Origin: Microbacterium maritypicum MF109
Lineage (GTDB): Bacteria > Actinomycetota > Actinomycetes > Actinomycetales > Microbacteriaceae
Length of the DNA stretch: 64,000 bases
Reading direction: 5' to 3'
NCBI RefSeq assembly: GCF_000455825.1
Contig: NZ_ATAO01000101.1
Span: 174,399 to 238,398 of the forward strand
This document shows, piece by piece, positions 8,233 through 16,348 of this stretch (position 1 is the stretch's first letter; the number at the start of each line of letters is the position of its first letter). Made by a program: the position numbers and the translations under genes. The notes under the pieces were generated by a model. It searched no databases, had not been told where the DNA came from, and saw only the letters and a list, made by a program, of their open reading frames with translations.

Positions 8233-8717
8233 GACTTCGCCTCCTCGGCCGTGGCGCCCGGCACCGGGTGACCTGGCAGTTCTCGACGCATCACGATCGC
8301 ATCGACGTCGTCGGGCTGATAGTAATGCGGGCGGCGGGCGATCTCTTCGAAACCCTCGGCCAGGTAGAGCCCCTCGGCAGAGGGGTTGTCGGCCCTCACC
8401 TCGAGGAAGATCTCGCGCGCACCACGCTCCGAGGCCGCCGCGAGCAGCGCACGCAGCAGCGTCCTGCCCCGCCCCTGGCCGCGGTACTCGGCGAGCAACG
8501 CGATGGTCTGGACGTCGGCGTCGGCGCTTCCCTGCAGGGCGCGCACCCCGCCGTACCCGACCACCGCCCCCTCATGCTCGTCGACCAGGTACCGTCCGTG
8601 CGGGCTCGCCAGCTCGGCGGCCATGGTCTCCGAGCTCCAGGCGTCCGACGGGAACGACCGGTTCTCGATCGCCATGATCGCGTCGAGGTCTTCGACAGTG
8701 GCGTTGCGAAGCGTCAT
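8229..8717 (-). CDS. rimI: Ribosomal protein S18 alanine N-acetyltransferase RimI
   Basis: A 162-residue GNAT acetyltransferase. Motif A is readable as [24 protein letters not shown] (the R/Q-x-x-G-x-G/A acetyl-CoA loop). [30 protein letters not shown] is the RimI-type C-terminal signature, including the conserved YY. It acetylates the N-terminus of ribosomal protein S18 in well-studied bacteria. The gene sits between tsaB and tsaD, the usual actinobacterial location, with ATGA overlaps at both ends. In some lineages RimI is fused to TsaD or TsaB; here all three are separate. Confidence 0.93.
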   Translation of the reverse strand: MTLRNATVEDLDAIMAIENRSFPSDAWSSETMAAELASPHGRYLVDEHEGAVVGYGGVRALQGSADADVQTIALLAEYRGQGRGRTLLRALLAAASERGAREIFLEVRADNPSAEGLYLAEGFEEIARRPHYYQPDDVDAIVMRRELPGHPVPGATAEEAKS

Positions 8718-9337
8718 GTGCCCACCTTCTTCGGGGCGCCGGGGAGCGTGACGTCGGGGTGACGCATGTAGAGAGGCTCGTCGCCGGCGAGGGCGCGACC
8801 GGCCGCGAGCGCGCGTGCGCCGACCCGCGCCAGATCCGTCCCGGAGAGCGTCGCCACATCGATACGTCGGATGCCGTCGAGGTACGCGTCGGCCTCTGTG
8901 GCCCGCACGAGCACGGTGTCGGAGACGATCACCGGGATGCCGTCGTCGTCGAGGCCGTGGAACACGGTGATGGCGACCTCGCGGCGGCGGGCGTCCGTCA
9001 CGATCGCGAACGGTACGGTCGCGGCGTCGGCCTCGAGAGCAGTGAGTGCTGCCGCGAGATGGCTGGGGACGGGGATCACCGGCAGTCCGCGCCCGAGGGC
9101 GAAGGTGCGCGCTGCGGCGATGCCGATGCGCAGCCCGGTGAAGGGACCGGGTCCCATGCCCGCGACCACGTGGGTGATCTGGGCATCGCCCGCCTCGTGG
9201 AGAGCACGGACGAGGAGGTCGCCGATGACCTCGGCATGGCCGAGCGGGTCGACGGCACCGGCTTCGGCGCGGCGCGTCCCGTCGGCATCGATGAGGGCGA
9301 CAGCCGTGCCCAGGGAAGTATCGACGGCAAGGATCAC
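8714..9337 (-). CDS. tsaB: tRNA t6A biosynthesis protein TsaB
   Basis: A 207-residue TsaD paralogue that scaffolds the t6A complex. It has ILAVDTSLGTAVALI at the N-terminus, the MGPGPFTGLRIGIAAARTFALG segment of the family (about 65-86) and VTDARRREV. It starts with GTG at 9337. TAATCT ends six bases upstream, so a leaderless transcript is likely. In many actinobacteria tsaE directly precedes tsaB. Here the preceding gene is fliW, the edge of the flagellar island, and 59 noncoding bases separate them. Confidence 0.93.
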   Translation of the reverse strand: MILAVDTSLGTAVALIDADGTRRAEAGAVDPLGHAEVIGDLLVRALHEAGDAQITHVVAGMGPGPFTGLRIGIAAARTFALGRGLPVIPVPSHLAAALTALEADAATVPFAIVTDARRREVAITVFHGLDDDGIPVIVSDTVLVRATEADAYLDGIRRIDVATLSGTDLARVGARALAAGRALAGDEPLYMRHPDVTLPGAPKKVGT

Positions 9338-9343
9338 GACTCC

Positions 9344-9349
9344 AGATTA
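9344..9349 (-). promoter_or_regulatory. Leaderless -10 element of the tsaB operon
   Basis: On the minus strand TAATCT is followed by GGAGTC and the GTG start of tsaB, a six-base gap. It would give tsaB-rimI-tsaD its own promoter independent of the flagellar operon next to it. Confidence 0.45.
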
Positions 9350-9396
9350 GCCGCCGCCGCCTGAGGAGAGCGGCCGACGGGAGCCCAGGTCCGGGG

Positions 9397-9768
9397 TCAG
9401 CCGAGCGGGGCGCGCAGCGGGTAGTCCTGATCCTCGAGGATCACCTGCGATGCGGCTCCCGTCGTCCGGTTGACGATCACCGGGGCGAGGAGATTCACGC
9501 TCACCCCCTCAGCGGACGGATGGGCGACCACGAGGATCAGCGCGTCATCCGGCGATCCCAGCGCAAGCCCCTCCGCCTGCTCGTCGGTCAGGGTCGGCGC
9601 GTACTCGCTCAGGACGCTCCGGGGATCGACGAGGTAGAGGCGCAAGGCGGAGTCGTCGACGGCGCGCATCGAGAAGAGCCCGTCGGATCCGTCGACGGGT
9701 GCGAGCGCGAAGTCGACGTGGGGGGCGAGTCCCGGCGGCGGGGCGAGGAAGGTCAGTGCGGCGGTCAT
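9397..9768 (-). CDS. fliW: Flagellar assembly factor FliW
   Basis: A 123-residue protein of the FliW family. It binds flagellin and antagonises CsrA in Bacillus, so that flagellin translation is coupled to secretion. The family signature shows in the VNLLAPVIVNRTTGAASQVILEDQDYPLR stretch near the C-terminus (about 92-120). LYLVDPRSVL and ALILVVAHPS are the central strands. It is the last gene of flgN-flgK-flgL-fliW, overlapping flgL by ATGA. Its partner csrA is 40 kb away at the other end of the island. The flagellin leader carries two GGA motifs placed like the CsrA sites of Bacillus hag. Confidence 0.9.
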   Translation of the reverse strand: MTAALTFLAPPPGLAPHVDFALAPVDGSDGLFSMRAVDDSALRLYLVDPRSVLSEYAPTLTDEQAEGLALGSPDDALILVVAHPSAEGVSVNLLAPVIVNRTTGAASQVILEDQDYPLRAPLG

Positions 9769-10646
9769 CGGAGGAAGTCCATGAGCGAGGGCTGGAGGAC
9801 GCGCGCATTCACGGCGAGCGCCGAGCGGTACACGAGCTCCTGTGCCTGCAGGCGCACGAGCACCTCGATCGAATCGACGTCCTCCACCGCCGTCCTGCGG
9901 GACTCGAGGGACACGGAATTCTGCACTGCCGCCTCCTTGGCGCGTTCGATCTGAGCCTGCCTGGTGCCCACGGAGCCCTGCACCGCGAGCATGGCCGTAC
10001 GGCGACCGTCGATCTCGCCGAGCCGGGGACCGACGTTCGTGCCGGATCGGAGGTCGGCGACGATCTTGTCGACGAGGGCGAAGACCGAGTCGTCTCCGGT
10101 GCCGTACACGGCGGCGCCGTCGGTGTCGACGCGGACGGATGCCGCGTCCGACACCCGTCGGGTGACCTCGGCTCCGGGCACCCCGCTGTGGCTGTAATCG
10201 GCAGCGAAGGCCGCGGTGTCGGAGGTACCGGCGAACACGGAGCGTCCGAGCAGCCGGGTGTTGGCCTGGGAGAGGAGCTCTTTGCGGATGCCCTCGAGCT
10301 CGACGGCGAGGGCCTCCTTGGCGGTGGCGTCGAGCGCACCGTCGTTCGCTCCCTGGGCGGTGAGGTCGCGGACGCGCCCCAGCAGGGCCGTGCTCGCGGT
10401 GATGGCCGTGTCGGCGGCGGTGACCCAGGCCAGGCCGTCGTCGATGTTGCGGGCATACTGCTCGGTGCGCCGCTGTTCGGCATGCAGTGCGAGTGCGGCT
10501 GCCGCGGCTGCCGGATCGTCGGATGGGGCGGCGAACGCGCGCTGGGACGTCGCCTGCTCCTGCAGACGCGCCAGCTCGGAGAGGTTGGACTGCAGCTGGC
10601 GCATGGCCGTCTGCGTCATCGCGGATGACGTCACTCGAGAGATCAC
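9765..10646 (-). CDS. flgL: Flagellar hook-associated protein 3 FlgL
   Basis: A 293-residue hook-filament junction protein, secreted through the flagellar export apparatus. The start is set at GTG 10646: GAAGGAG lies five bases before it and the protein then begins ISRVTSSAMTQTAMRQLQ, as FlgL proteins do. The flagellin-like N-terminal helix (LSELARLQEQATSQ, DDPAAAAAALAL) and C-terminal helix (DSIEVLVRLQAQELVYRSALAVNARVLQPSLMDFL) are both complete. It lies 13 bases after flgK and overlaps fliW. Confidence 0.93.
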   Translation of the reverse strand: MISRVTSSAMTQTAMRQLQSNLSELARLQEQATSQRAFAAPSDDPAAAAAALALHAEQRRTEQYARNIDDGLAWVTAADTAITASTALLGRVRDLTAQGANDGALDATAKEALAVELEGIRKELLSQANTRLLGRSVFAGTSDTAAFAADYSHSGVPGAEVTRRVSDAASVRVDTDGAAVYGTGDDSVFALVDKIVADLRSGTNVGPRLGEIDGRRTAMLAVQGSVGTRQAQIERAKEAAVQNSVSLESRRTAVEDVDSIEVLVRLQAQELVYRSALAVNARVLQPSLMDFLR

Positions 10647-10659
10647 GGTGCTCCTTCGC

Positions 10660-12069
10660 TCAGCGTCCGACGAGACCCGTGCGGTTGATGAGCACGTCGA
10701 GCGCCTCATCCACCGCGGTCATCACGCGGGCTGCGGCCTGGTAGGCGGTCTGGTAGGTGAGCAGGCTGATCGTCTCCTCGTCGCCGTCGACAGCCGCGAC
10801 CGACTGCTGTGCGCCGACCGCGGCGACCGCAGCGGAATCGGAGAGCTTGGCGCGCTGCACGTCGGCGGCCGTCGCGACGCCGAACCGGGTGACCTGATCG
10901 GACCAGATCGCATCGGGAGAGCCGGCCCGCCGGCCGATCTGGGAGATCAGGTCGGCGTTCGTCGCGTCCAACGCCCCCGACCCCGGGGCGGCGAGCGCCA
11001 GTTCGGAGGCGGATCCGACCGCGACCTTCAGACCGAGCGCTGCGGATCCGGTGGCGGGGAGCGTGAAGAAGTCGCCGCCGGCCTGGCCCGTGGAGGTGAC
11101 GCCCGCCCGGTGCTGCGCGTTCATCGCGTCGGCGAGGGCCGTCGCCACCGTGTCGTAGGTCGCCGCGAGTCCGGCGAGCATGCCGCCGTCGGCCGCGGGT
11201 GCCAGAACCGAGAGCGAGGCGCCGAGCTCGCCGCCGTCGATCGACACGGGGAGATCGGGCGCGGACGCCCAGGAAAGGCTGAAGCGCTGACCGGAGTCGA
11301 TCGAGGCCGGGCCCGTCAACACGAGATGGCGGGCGTCGGAACCCGAGACCAGTGCGTTGCCACCGAGGCGGACCGTCATCGTGCCGTCGGCCTCGATCGT
11401 CGCCGCCGCCCCGGACATCCTCGCCACGTTCTGCGCGAGGACGCTGCGTTGATCCATCAGCTCGTTCGCCGAGCGACCGGAGGCGAGCGCGTCGCGGATC
11501 TCGTCGTTGAGCACCGCGATCTGGTCGGCGGTCGCGTTCACCTGCGAGACCGTGCGATCGGCGGAGTCGCGGGCGTTGCTCCATTGCGTGGCGACGTTGC
11601 GATACCCGCCGGCGATGTGCGAGGCGAGCTCCTTCGCCGATTCGAGGATGCTCGACGCCGCCGCACCCGAATCCGGGGTGTTCGCGAGATCCTGCCAGCC
11701 CGACCAGAACTTCGACAGCCGCGCCGCGAGTCCGTTCGCGGTCGGCTCGGCCAGCGACGCCTCGATCGTGGTCGCGGCCACGGCCCGGGTGGACCAGTAC
11801 CCCGAGGCACCGAGGGCGTCACGCACCCTGGCGTCGAGAAGAGCGTCACCCAGTCGCGCCACCCCGTCGATGGACACGCCGTGCCCCGGGAGGGCGCCGA
11901 CGCTGAAACGGCCGGTCTGCGCGATCGCGGCGACCGCGGAGGTCGTCACGCGCTGGCGCGTGTATCCCTCGGTCTTCTGGTTGGCGATGTTCTGCCCGAC
12001 CACGTCCATGCCGCGCCGGGCGGCGGCCAATCCGCTGGCCGCCGTGTTCAGTCCACTGAAGGTCGACAT
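10660..12069 (-). CDS. flgK: Flagellar hook-associated protein 1 FlgK
   Basis: A 469-residue protein joining hook to filament. The start is the ATG at 12069, preceded by GAGAGGGG. The N-terminal rod/hook signature (MSTFSGLNTAASGLAAARRGMDVVGQNIANQKTEGYTRQRV) and the C-terminal counterpart (EETISLLTYQTAYQAAARVMTAVDEALDVLI) are clear. The variable middle is shorter than in E. coli (547 residues), as in other Gram-positives. It is exported with FlgL and FliD and kept soluble by the product of the preceding gene, FlgN. Confidence 0.95.
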   Translation of the reverse strand: MSTFSGLNTAASGLAAARRGMDVVGQNIANQKTEGYTRQRVTTSAVAAIAQTGRFSVGALPGHGVSIDGVARLGDALLDARVRDALGASGYWSTRAVAATTIEASLAEPTANGLAARLSKFWSGWQDLANTPDSGAAASSILESAKELASHIAGGYRNVATQWSNARDSADRTVSQVNATADQIAVLNDEIRDALASGRSANELMDQRSVLAQNVARMSGAAATIEADGTMTVRLGGNALVSGSDARHLVLTGPASIDSGQRFSLSWASAPDLPVSIDGGELGASLSVLAPAADGGMLAGLAATYDTVATALADAMNAQHRAGVTSTGQAGGDFFTLPATGSAALGLKVAVGSASELALAAPGSGALDATNADLISQIGRRAGSPDAIWSDQVTRFGVATAADVQRAKLSDSAAVAAVGAQQSVAAVDGDEETISLLTYQTAYQAAARVMTAVDEALDVLINRTGLVGR

Positions 12070-12082
12070 GATCCCCTCTCGG

Positions 12083-12565
12083 TCACATCTCGGTGTCGAT
12101 GATGCGCGCAGCGTCGTCGCGTGCGCGGTCACCCTTGGTCGTGTACTCGCCGGTGTCGTGTCCGAGTGCGGCGATGGTCTCCTGCGTCGCGCGGAGCACG
12201 CCGCTGAGCTGCTCGGCGTTGGCGTCGCGCATCTGCTCGACCTCGGCGGCGAGCTTCGTGAGCGCGCGCAGGTGGTCGGCGAAGACCTCCTGCCATGCGC
12301 CTTCGGGGGCGTGCGCGATCAGTTCGCGGATGGTCGTCGCGTCGGGAGCTCCCCACTCCTCGGCGACGGTCGCGACCTCGACGGTGCGGGCGAGCCCCGC
12401 GCCACGCAGCCTGTCGAGTACCTGATCGATCTCGCGCGCGGCAAACTGGATCCATTGGGATCTTCCGGCGGCGAGCAGCAACTGCTGCTCATCGAGTTTG
12501 AAGAGCAGCATCTCGAGCAGTTCGCGCTCGCGCCACAGCTGTATCGATAGTTCGTTGGCTCCCAT
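12083..12565 (-). CDS. flgN: FlgN-like export chaperone for FlgK/FlgL
   Basis: A 160-residue, mostly helical, acidic protein from ATG 12565 (ribosome binding site AAGGGG five bases upstream). It has the FlgN-family pattern ELLEMLLFKLDEQQLLLAAGRSQWIQFAAREIDQVLDRLR near the N-terminus and lies immediately before flgK and flgL, the genes of its expected clients. The C-terminal KGDRARDDAARIIDTEM would hold the client-binding part. It is the first gene of the operon, with a σ28-type promoter about 52-79 bases upstream of its start. Confidence 0.85.
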   Translation of the reverse strand: MGANELSIQLWRERELLEMLLFKLDEQQLLLAAGRSQWIQFAAREIDQVLDRLRGAGLARTVEVATVAEEWGAPDATTIRELIAHAPEGAWQEVFADHLRALTKLAAEVEQMRDANAEQLSGVLRATQETIAALGHDTGEYTTKGDRARDDAARIIDTEM

Positions 12566-12616
12566 GATCCCCTTTTCCCCAGTGATCGCCCCGCCTGACA
12601 ACGCGGCCAAAGGTCA

Positions 12617-12644
12617 CTATCGGCCAGCGCTCGCCTAACGTTAC
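12617..12644 (-). promoter_or_regulatory. σ28-type promoter of flgN-flgK-flgL-fliW
   Basis: On the minus strand GTAAC (12640-12644), 15 bases and GCCGATAG (12617-12624) match the form of the flagellin promoter in this window, with one change in the -35. Its -35 directly abuts the -35 of the oppositely directed promoter. Confidence 0.82.
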
Positions 12645-12662
12645 TATGTGGAACGGCGATGG
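12635..12662 (+). promoter_or_regulatory. Possible σ28-type promoter of the sigma-factor gene
   Basis: CTAAC (12635-12639), 15 bases and GGCGATGG (12655-12662) match the local σ28 consensus with two changes in the -10. It overlaps the flgN promoter head to head through the shared CTAACGTTAC. It could provide autoregulation. Confidence 0.5.
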
Positions 12663-12761
12663 ACAGTTCTCCCCATGTACAGATCACGAGAAGTGTGATA
12701 TGTGCATCTGTTCATCTCCTCGGAACTTCCGGAGTGCATCCAGAGAGGTGGATCATCCCCC

Positions 12762-13562
12762 ATGTCGTCGCGCGCTGAGCGCAATCTGCTCATCGAGAGC
12801 AACCTCCCTCTGGTCGGATACCTCGCCGCCGAGACCCATGCCCGTGCCACCCACATCCCCCGCGACGAGCTCGCCGCCGTCGGAGCGCTCGCGCTCGTGA
12901 CCGCGGCCGAGGCCTTCGACCCCGAGCTCGGAGTGCCCTTCGGCGCCTATGCCCGTCGTCGCATCCTCGGCGCCTTCGCCGACGAGATGCGCTCGATGGA
13001 CTGGGCCTCCCGGGGCATCCGCAAACGCATCAAGGAGACCGTCGCCGTCCGCGAGACCCTGACCGCCGGTCTCGGCCGGACCGCCACGGCGACCGAGGTC
13101 GCCACGGCGATGGGCGTTCCGAAGGAGGTCGTCATCGAAGCGCTCGGCGATGCCGCCAGGACGCTCACCACCATCGACGACACCTCGGCCCGGGACGTCG
13201 CCGCCGACATCCCCCTCCCCGAGGAATCCGCTCTGATCGGGGAACGGCGCGAGGTGCTCGAACAGGCCGTCGCCGCCCTTCCCGAACGGATGCGCCGGAT
13301 CGTGCAGGCCGTCTACTTCGACGAGCGTCCGGTCAAGGAGATCGCCGAAGAGCTGGGCGTGACGCACTCGGCCGTGTCGCAGCAGCGGTCGGAGGCGATC
13401 CGGTTGTTGCGCGACGCCCTGGATCGGTTCTTCGCCGAAGGGACCGCACCGACCACCACGACGCGGGTCTCCGCCGGCGCCCGCGATGCCTACTTCACAC
13501 GGATCGCCGACGTCGCGGGTTCCCGGATCGCCGGGGTCTTCCGCGATCCGGCACCCGCCTGA
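12762..13562 (+). CDS. fliA: Flagellar RNA polymerase sigma factor, FliA (σ28) type
   Basis: A 266-residue σ70-family factor from ATG 12762. Region 2 reads FDPELGVPFGAYARRRILGAFADEMRSMDWASRG, close to the FliA signature for core binding and -10 melting. Region 3 is RTATATEVATAMGVPKEVVIEAL, and region 4 ends in the helix-turn-helix ERPVKEIAEELGVTHSAVSQQRSEAIRLLRDAL. A roughly 40-residue tail follows region 4. Its targets should be the CTAAC-N15-GCCGATAG promoters of this island. No flgM anti-sigma gene is visible nearby, so how it is held inactive is unknown. GAGAGGTGG lies rather far (about 12 bases) from the ATG; an in-frame GTG at 12702 is less likely. Confidence 0.92.
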   Translation: MSSRAERNLLIESNLPLVGYLAAETHARATHIPRDELAAVGALALVTAAEAFDPELGVPFGAYARRRILGAFADEMRSMDWASRGIRKRIKETVAVRETLTAGLGRTATATEVATAMGVPKEVVIEALGDAARTLTTIDDTSARDVAADIPLPEESALIGERREVLEQAVAALPERMRRIVQAVYFDERPVKEIAEELGVTHSAVSQQRSEAIRLLRDALDRFFAEGTAPTTTTRVSAGARDAYFTRIADVAGSRIAGVFRDPAPA

Positions 13563-13582
13563 GCCGATTCCTATACGCACGG

Positions 13583-13610
13583 CTAACGCTCGCGTCCCCT
13601 CCGCCGATAG
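13583..13610 (+). promoter_or_regulatory. σ28 promoter of flagellin
   Basis: CTAAC (13583-13587), 15 bases and GCCGATAG (13603-13610). The expected transcription start about seven bases on coincides with the foot of the hairpin at 13618. Confidence 0.93.
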
Positions 13611-13617
13611 GTGTGAC

Positions 13618-13641
13618 CGGGAGACCACGGATGGTCTCCCG
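13618..13641 (+). promoter_or_regulatory. 5' hairpin of flagellin mRNA with GGA loop, candidate CsrA site 1
   Basis: A 10-bp stem (C-GGGAGACCA with TGGTCTCCC-G) presents ACGGA at 13627-13631 in and beside its loop. A second ACGGA (13655-13659) runs into the ribosome binding site GGAGGAG seven bases before the flagellin ATG. The dual layout matches Bacillus hag, where CsrA blocks ribosome access. Confidence 0.7.
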
Positions 13642-13670
13642 CACAACACCATTCACGGAGGAGAACCCTT

Positions 13671-14501
13671 ATGGGTATGCAGATCAGCACGAACGTGTCG
13701 GCCCTCAACGCCTACCGCAACCTGTCCAACACCCAGAACGACCTGTCGAAGTCGCTCGAGAAGCTGTCCAGCGGCTTCCGCATCAACCGCGCGGCCGACG
13801 ACGCTGCAGGCCTCGCGATCTCCGAGGGCCTGCGTTCGCAGGTCAACGGTCTGAACGTCGCGGCACGCAACGCCCAGGACGGCATCTCGGTCATCCAGAC
13901 CGCGGAAGGCGCCCTGACCGAGGTCCACTCGATCCTGCAGCGCGTTCGCGACCTGACCGCTCAGGGTGCGAACGACTCGAACAACGCGAAGTCGCGCGAC
14001 GCGATCCAGAAGGAGATCAACACCCTCGGTGATGAGCTCACCCGGATCGCCGGCAGCACGAACTTCAACGGCATCAAGCTGCTCTCGGGTGGCGACACGC
14101 TGACGTTCCAGGTCGGTGCGGGCTCCGTCGCCGCCGAGGACCAGATCTCGGTCGCCCTGACCGACTTCGCCACCCTCGGTGCCGACATCAAGACGCTCGC
14201 GGCGACCATGACGGACGCGGCGACGTACGGTACCGCACTGGCGGGCATCGACACGCAGATCCAGGCGGTCTCGACCGCACGTGCCGGCTACGGTGCGCTG
14301 CAGAACCGCTTCGAGTCGACCATCAACAGCCTCAACGTGTCGGCGGAGAACCTCGCCGCTGCCGAGAGCCGTATCCGCGACACCGACATGGCGTCCGAGA
14401 TGGTCAAGTTCACGTCGAAGAACATCCTGTCCCAGGCAGGTACGGCGATGCTGGCCCAGGCCAACCAGGCCAACCAGGGCGTGCTCCAGCTCCTGCGCTG
14501 A
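13671..14501 (+). CDS. hag: Flagellin
   Basis: A 276-residue filament protein, short like other Gram-positive flagellins. The D0/D1 N-terminus (ISTNVSALNAYRNLSNTQNDLSKSLEKLSSGFRINRAADDAAGLAISEGLRSQVNGLN) and C-terminus (ENLAAAESRIRDTDMASEMVKFTSKNILSQAGTAMLAQANQANQGVLQLLR) are textbook. A short, little-glycosylation-like central domain of about 90 residues replaces D2/D3. It is exported by the type III apparatus with FliS as chaperone, capped by FliD. It is transcribed from the best σ28 promoter in the window and probably repressed in translation by CsrA through its leader. A stable stem-loop follows the stop codon. Confidence 0.97.
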   Translation: MGMQISTNVSALNAYRNLSNTQNDLSKSLEKLSSGFRINRAADDAAGLAISEGLRSQVNGLNVAARNAQDGISVIQTAEGALTEVHSILQRVRDLTAQGANDSNNAKSRDAIQKEINTLGDELTRIAGSTNFNGIKLLSGGDTLTFQVGAGSVAAEDQISVALTDFATLGADIKTLAATMTDAATYGTALAGIDTQIQAVSTARAGYGALQNRFESTINSLNVSAENLAAAESRIRDTDMASEMVKFTSKNILSQAGTAMLAQANQANQGVLQLLR

Positions 14502-14512
14502 ACCATGCCATA

Positions 14513-14542
14513 GGGTCCGGGCGCCCACCGGCGCCCGGACCC
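14513..14542 (+). terminator. Stem-loop between flagellin and fliD
   Basis: A perfect 13-bp stem (14513-14525 with 14530-14542, arm GGGTCCGGGCGCC) closes a four-base loop, 11 bases after the flagellin stop. There is no T tract. It may be a partial terminator or a 3' stabiliser that keeps flagellin mRNA more abundant than fliD. Confidence 0.65.
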
Positions 14543-14570
14543 TGTCCGCTCCCGACCTGGAAAGGCGACC

Positions 14571-15959
14571 ATGTCCCTCTCGCTCGACGGCCTCGTCTCC
14601 GGCCTGAAGACCACCGAGGTCATCAAGGCGCTGATGGATGTCGCGGCCATCCCCCGTTCGCTGCTCAAGGCGAAGATGGATGACAAGAACGGCATCGTCA
14701 CCCAGCTGCGGACGCTGAACACCGCCGTGCAGAACCTCGCCACGGCGGCGGAGAAGGCCGCGACGCGCGACGGGCTGGCCCGCTTCACCACCACGTCGTC
14801 CTCTCCCACGGTCACGGTCGCCACCCGCGAGGGCGCGGCGCCGCTCGCGGCCGACATCGTCGTCGACAAGGTCGCCAAGAACCACACCATCGTCTCGGCC
14901 GCCTCCAACGGCTGGCCCGTCGACCCGCCCGTGATCACCCTCGAGAACGCGAAGGGCGAGCGCGTGCAGGTCACGGCCGACTCCACGTCGATGCAGGATG
15001 TCGCGCGGGCCGTGAACGAAGCGGGCTTCGGCATCGTCGCCGCGGCCGTTCCCGCCGGACGCGACGCCGACGGCAACCCCATGCACCGCCTGCAGCTTCG
15101 TGCCGCCGATTCCGGGGAAGCCGGACAGTTCCGCGCCTATCGCGGAGACACCGCGGCGGTCGCTGCGGGCACCGCCTCCGACATCTCCACCGAAGCAGGA
15201 GCAGCCGTCATCGACGTCGGCGCCGATGCGCAGGTGCGGCTGTGGGCGGGCACCAGCGCCGAGCAGGTGCTGACGTCGTCGAGCAACACGTTCACCGACC
15301 TGTTCGACGGCGTCGACGTGACCGTCTCCGCCGTCTCCACCGCCCCCGTCACCATCGGCGTCGCCGTCGACACCGCGGCACGCACCAAGGCGTCCGCCGA
15401 CTTCATCGCCGCCGTCAAGGACATCCTGACCCGCATCGACAACGGCTCGAAGGCGACCGTCGCCGCCAAGCAGGGCGACAAGACCACCCTGGGCGTGTTC
15501 ACCGGCGACAGCGCGGTCCGAGGACTCCGCACGGCCCTCGCCGACGCGGTGCAGCACCCCGTGAACGGCGTCTCCCCGTCGTCTATCGGCATCTCGACCG
15601 ACATGTACGGCGTGCTCAGCTTCGACGAGAAGAAGTTCGCCGAGGCACTCGCGAAGGACCCCGACGCGGTCGCAGGGCTGTTCTCCGACATCGCCTCGCG
15701 GGTGCAGGACACCTCGAAGGTCTACTCCGACAAGTACGAGGGCCTGCTCACCACGCGCATCACCGGGCAGGAGAGCGAGGTGAAGGGTCTCGGCGAGCAG
15801 ATGGAACGCTGGGACGTCCGCCTCGCGCAGCGCAAGTCCACTCTCGAGCGCACCTACGCCCGCCTCGAGGTCATGCTGTCGCAGCTGCAGTCGCAGTCCT
15901 CGTACCTGTCGTCCCAGATCGCCGCCCTGCCGGGCTCGAGCTCGAACTCCGGGAAGTGA
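14571..15959 (+). CDS. fliD: Flagellar filament cap FliD (hook-associated protein 2)
   Basis: A 462-residue protein. The N-terminus SLDGLVSGLKTTEVIKALMDVAAIPRSLLKAKMDDKNGIVTQLRTLNTAVQNL is the FliD_N pattern, and residues about 180-440 the FliD_C domain, ending in the coiled EQMERWDVRLAQRKSTLERTYARLEVMLSQLQSQSSYLSSQIAAL. It forms the distal cap under which flagellin polymerises. GGAAAGG lies upstream of ATG 14571. It is followed by fliS two bases after its stop, so the two are translated together. Confidence 0.95.
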   Translation: MSLSLDGLVSGLKTTEVIKALMDVAAIPRSLLKAKMDDKNGIVTQLRTLNTAVQNLATAAEKAATRDGLARFTTTSSSPTVTVATREGAAPLAADIVVDKVAKNHTIVSAASNGWPVDPPVITLENAKGERVQVTADSTSMQDVARAVNEAGFGIVAAAVPAGRDADGNPMHRLQLRAADSGEAGQFRAYRGDTAAVAAGTASDISTEAGAAVIDVGADAQVRLWAGTSAEQVLTSSSNTFTDLFDGVDVTVSAVSTAPVTIGVAVDTAARTKASADFIAAVKDILTRIDNGSKATVAAKQGDKTTLGVFTGDSAVRGLRTALADAVQHPVNGVSPSSIGISTDMYGVLSFDEKKFAEALAKDPDAVAGLFSDIASRVQDTSKVYSDKYEGLLTTRITGQESEVKGLGEQMERWDVRLAQRKSTLERTYARLEVMLSQLQSQSSYLSSQIAALPGSSSNSGK

Positions 15960-15961
15960 GC

Positions 15962-16348
15962 ATGAACGCCGCCATGCGCGCCCAGCAGCGCTACCGTGAC
16001 GACGCCGTGCTGTCGGCACCGCCCGAGCGTCTCGTCACGATGCTCTACGACCGCCTCCTGCTCGACATTGAACGCGGAGAGGTCGCCCAGCGCGCCGAGG
16101 ACTGGGAGGAGGCGAACGCCCAGCTGCAGCACGCGCAGGCGATCGTCTCGGAACTGTCCTCGTCGCTCACCGACGACTGGAACGGCAGTGCGGGTCTGCG
16201 CTCGCTGTACGTGTTCCTGTCGCAGACGCTCATCGGGGCCAACATCGGTCGCGATCCCGAGCGCACGCACGCCTGCCACGAGATCATCTCCCCCCTGCGC
16301 GACGCCTGGCACGAGGCCGCGCGCACGGTGGCCGAGGCGCGGGCGTGA
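15962..16348 (+). CDS. fliS: Flagellin export chaperone FliS
   Basis: A 128-residue helical protein. The family pattern is YRDDAVLSAPPERLVTMLYDRLLLDIERGEVA (11-42), and SLTDDWNGSAGLRSLYVFLSQTLIGANIGRD is the second conserved block. It binds the C-terminus of flagellin in the cytoplasm, prevents premature polymerisation and hands it to the export gate. ATG 15962 lies two bases after fliD. The stop overlaps the GTG start of the next small gene. Confidence 0.94.
   Translation: MNAAMRAQQRYRDDAVLSAPPERLVTMLYDRLLLDIERGEVAQRAEDWEEANAQLQHAQAIVSELSSSLTDDWNGSAGLRSLYVFLSQTLIGANIGRDPERTHACHEIISPLRDAWHEAARTVAEARA

Noticed and set aside
15580..15590. GCCGATAG on the minus strand inside fliD
   Set aside because: No matching -35 lies 15 bases away and it is within coding sequence with no minus-strand gene downstream.
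13653..16019. Long minus-strand open frame across flagellin and fliD
   Set aside because: It is antisense to two certain genes and reads as repetitive Arg/Gly/Val sequence.
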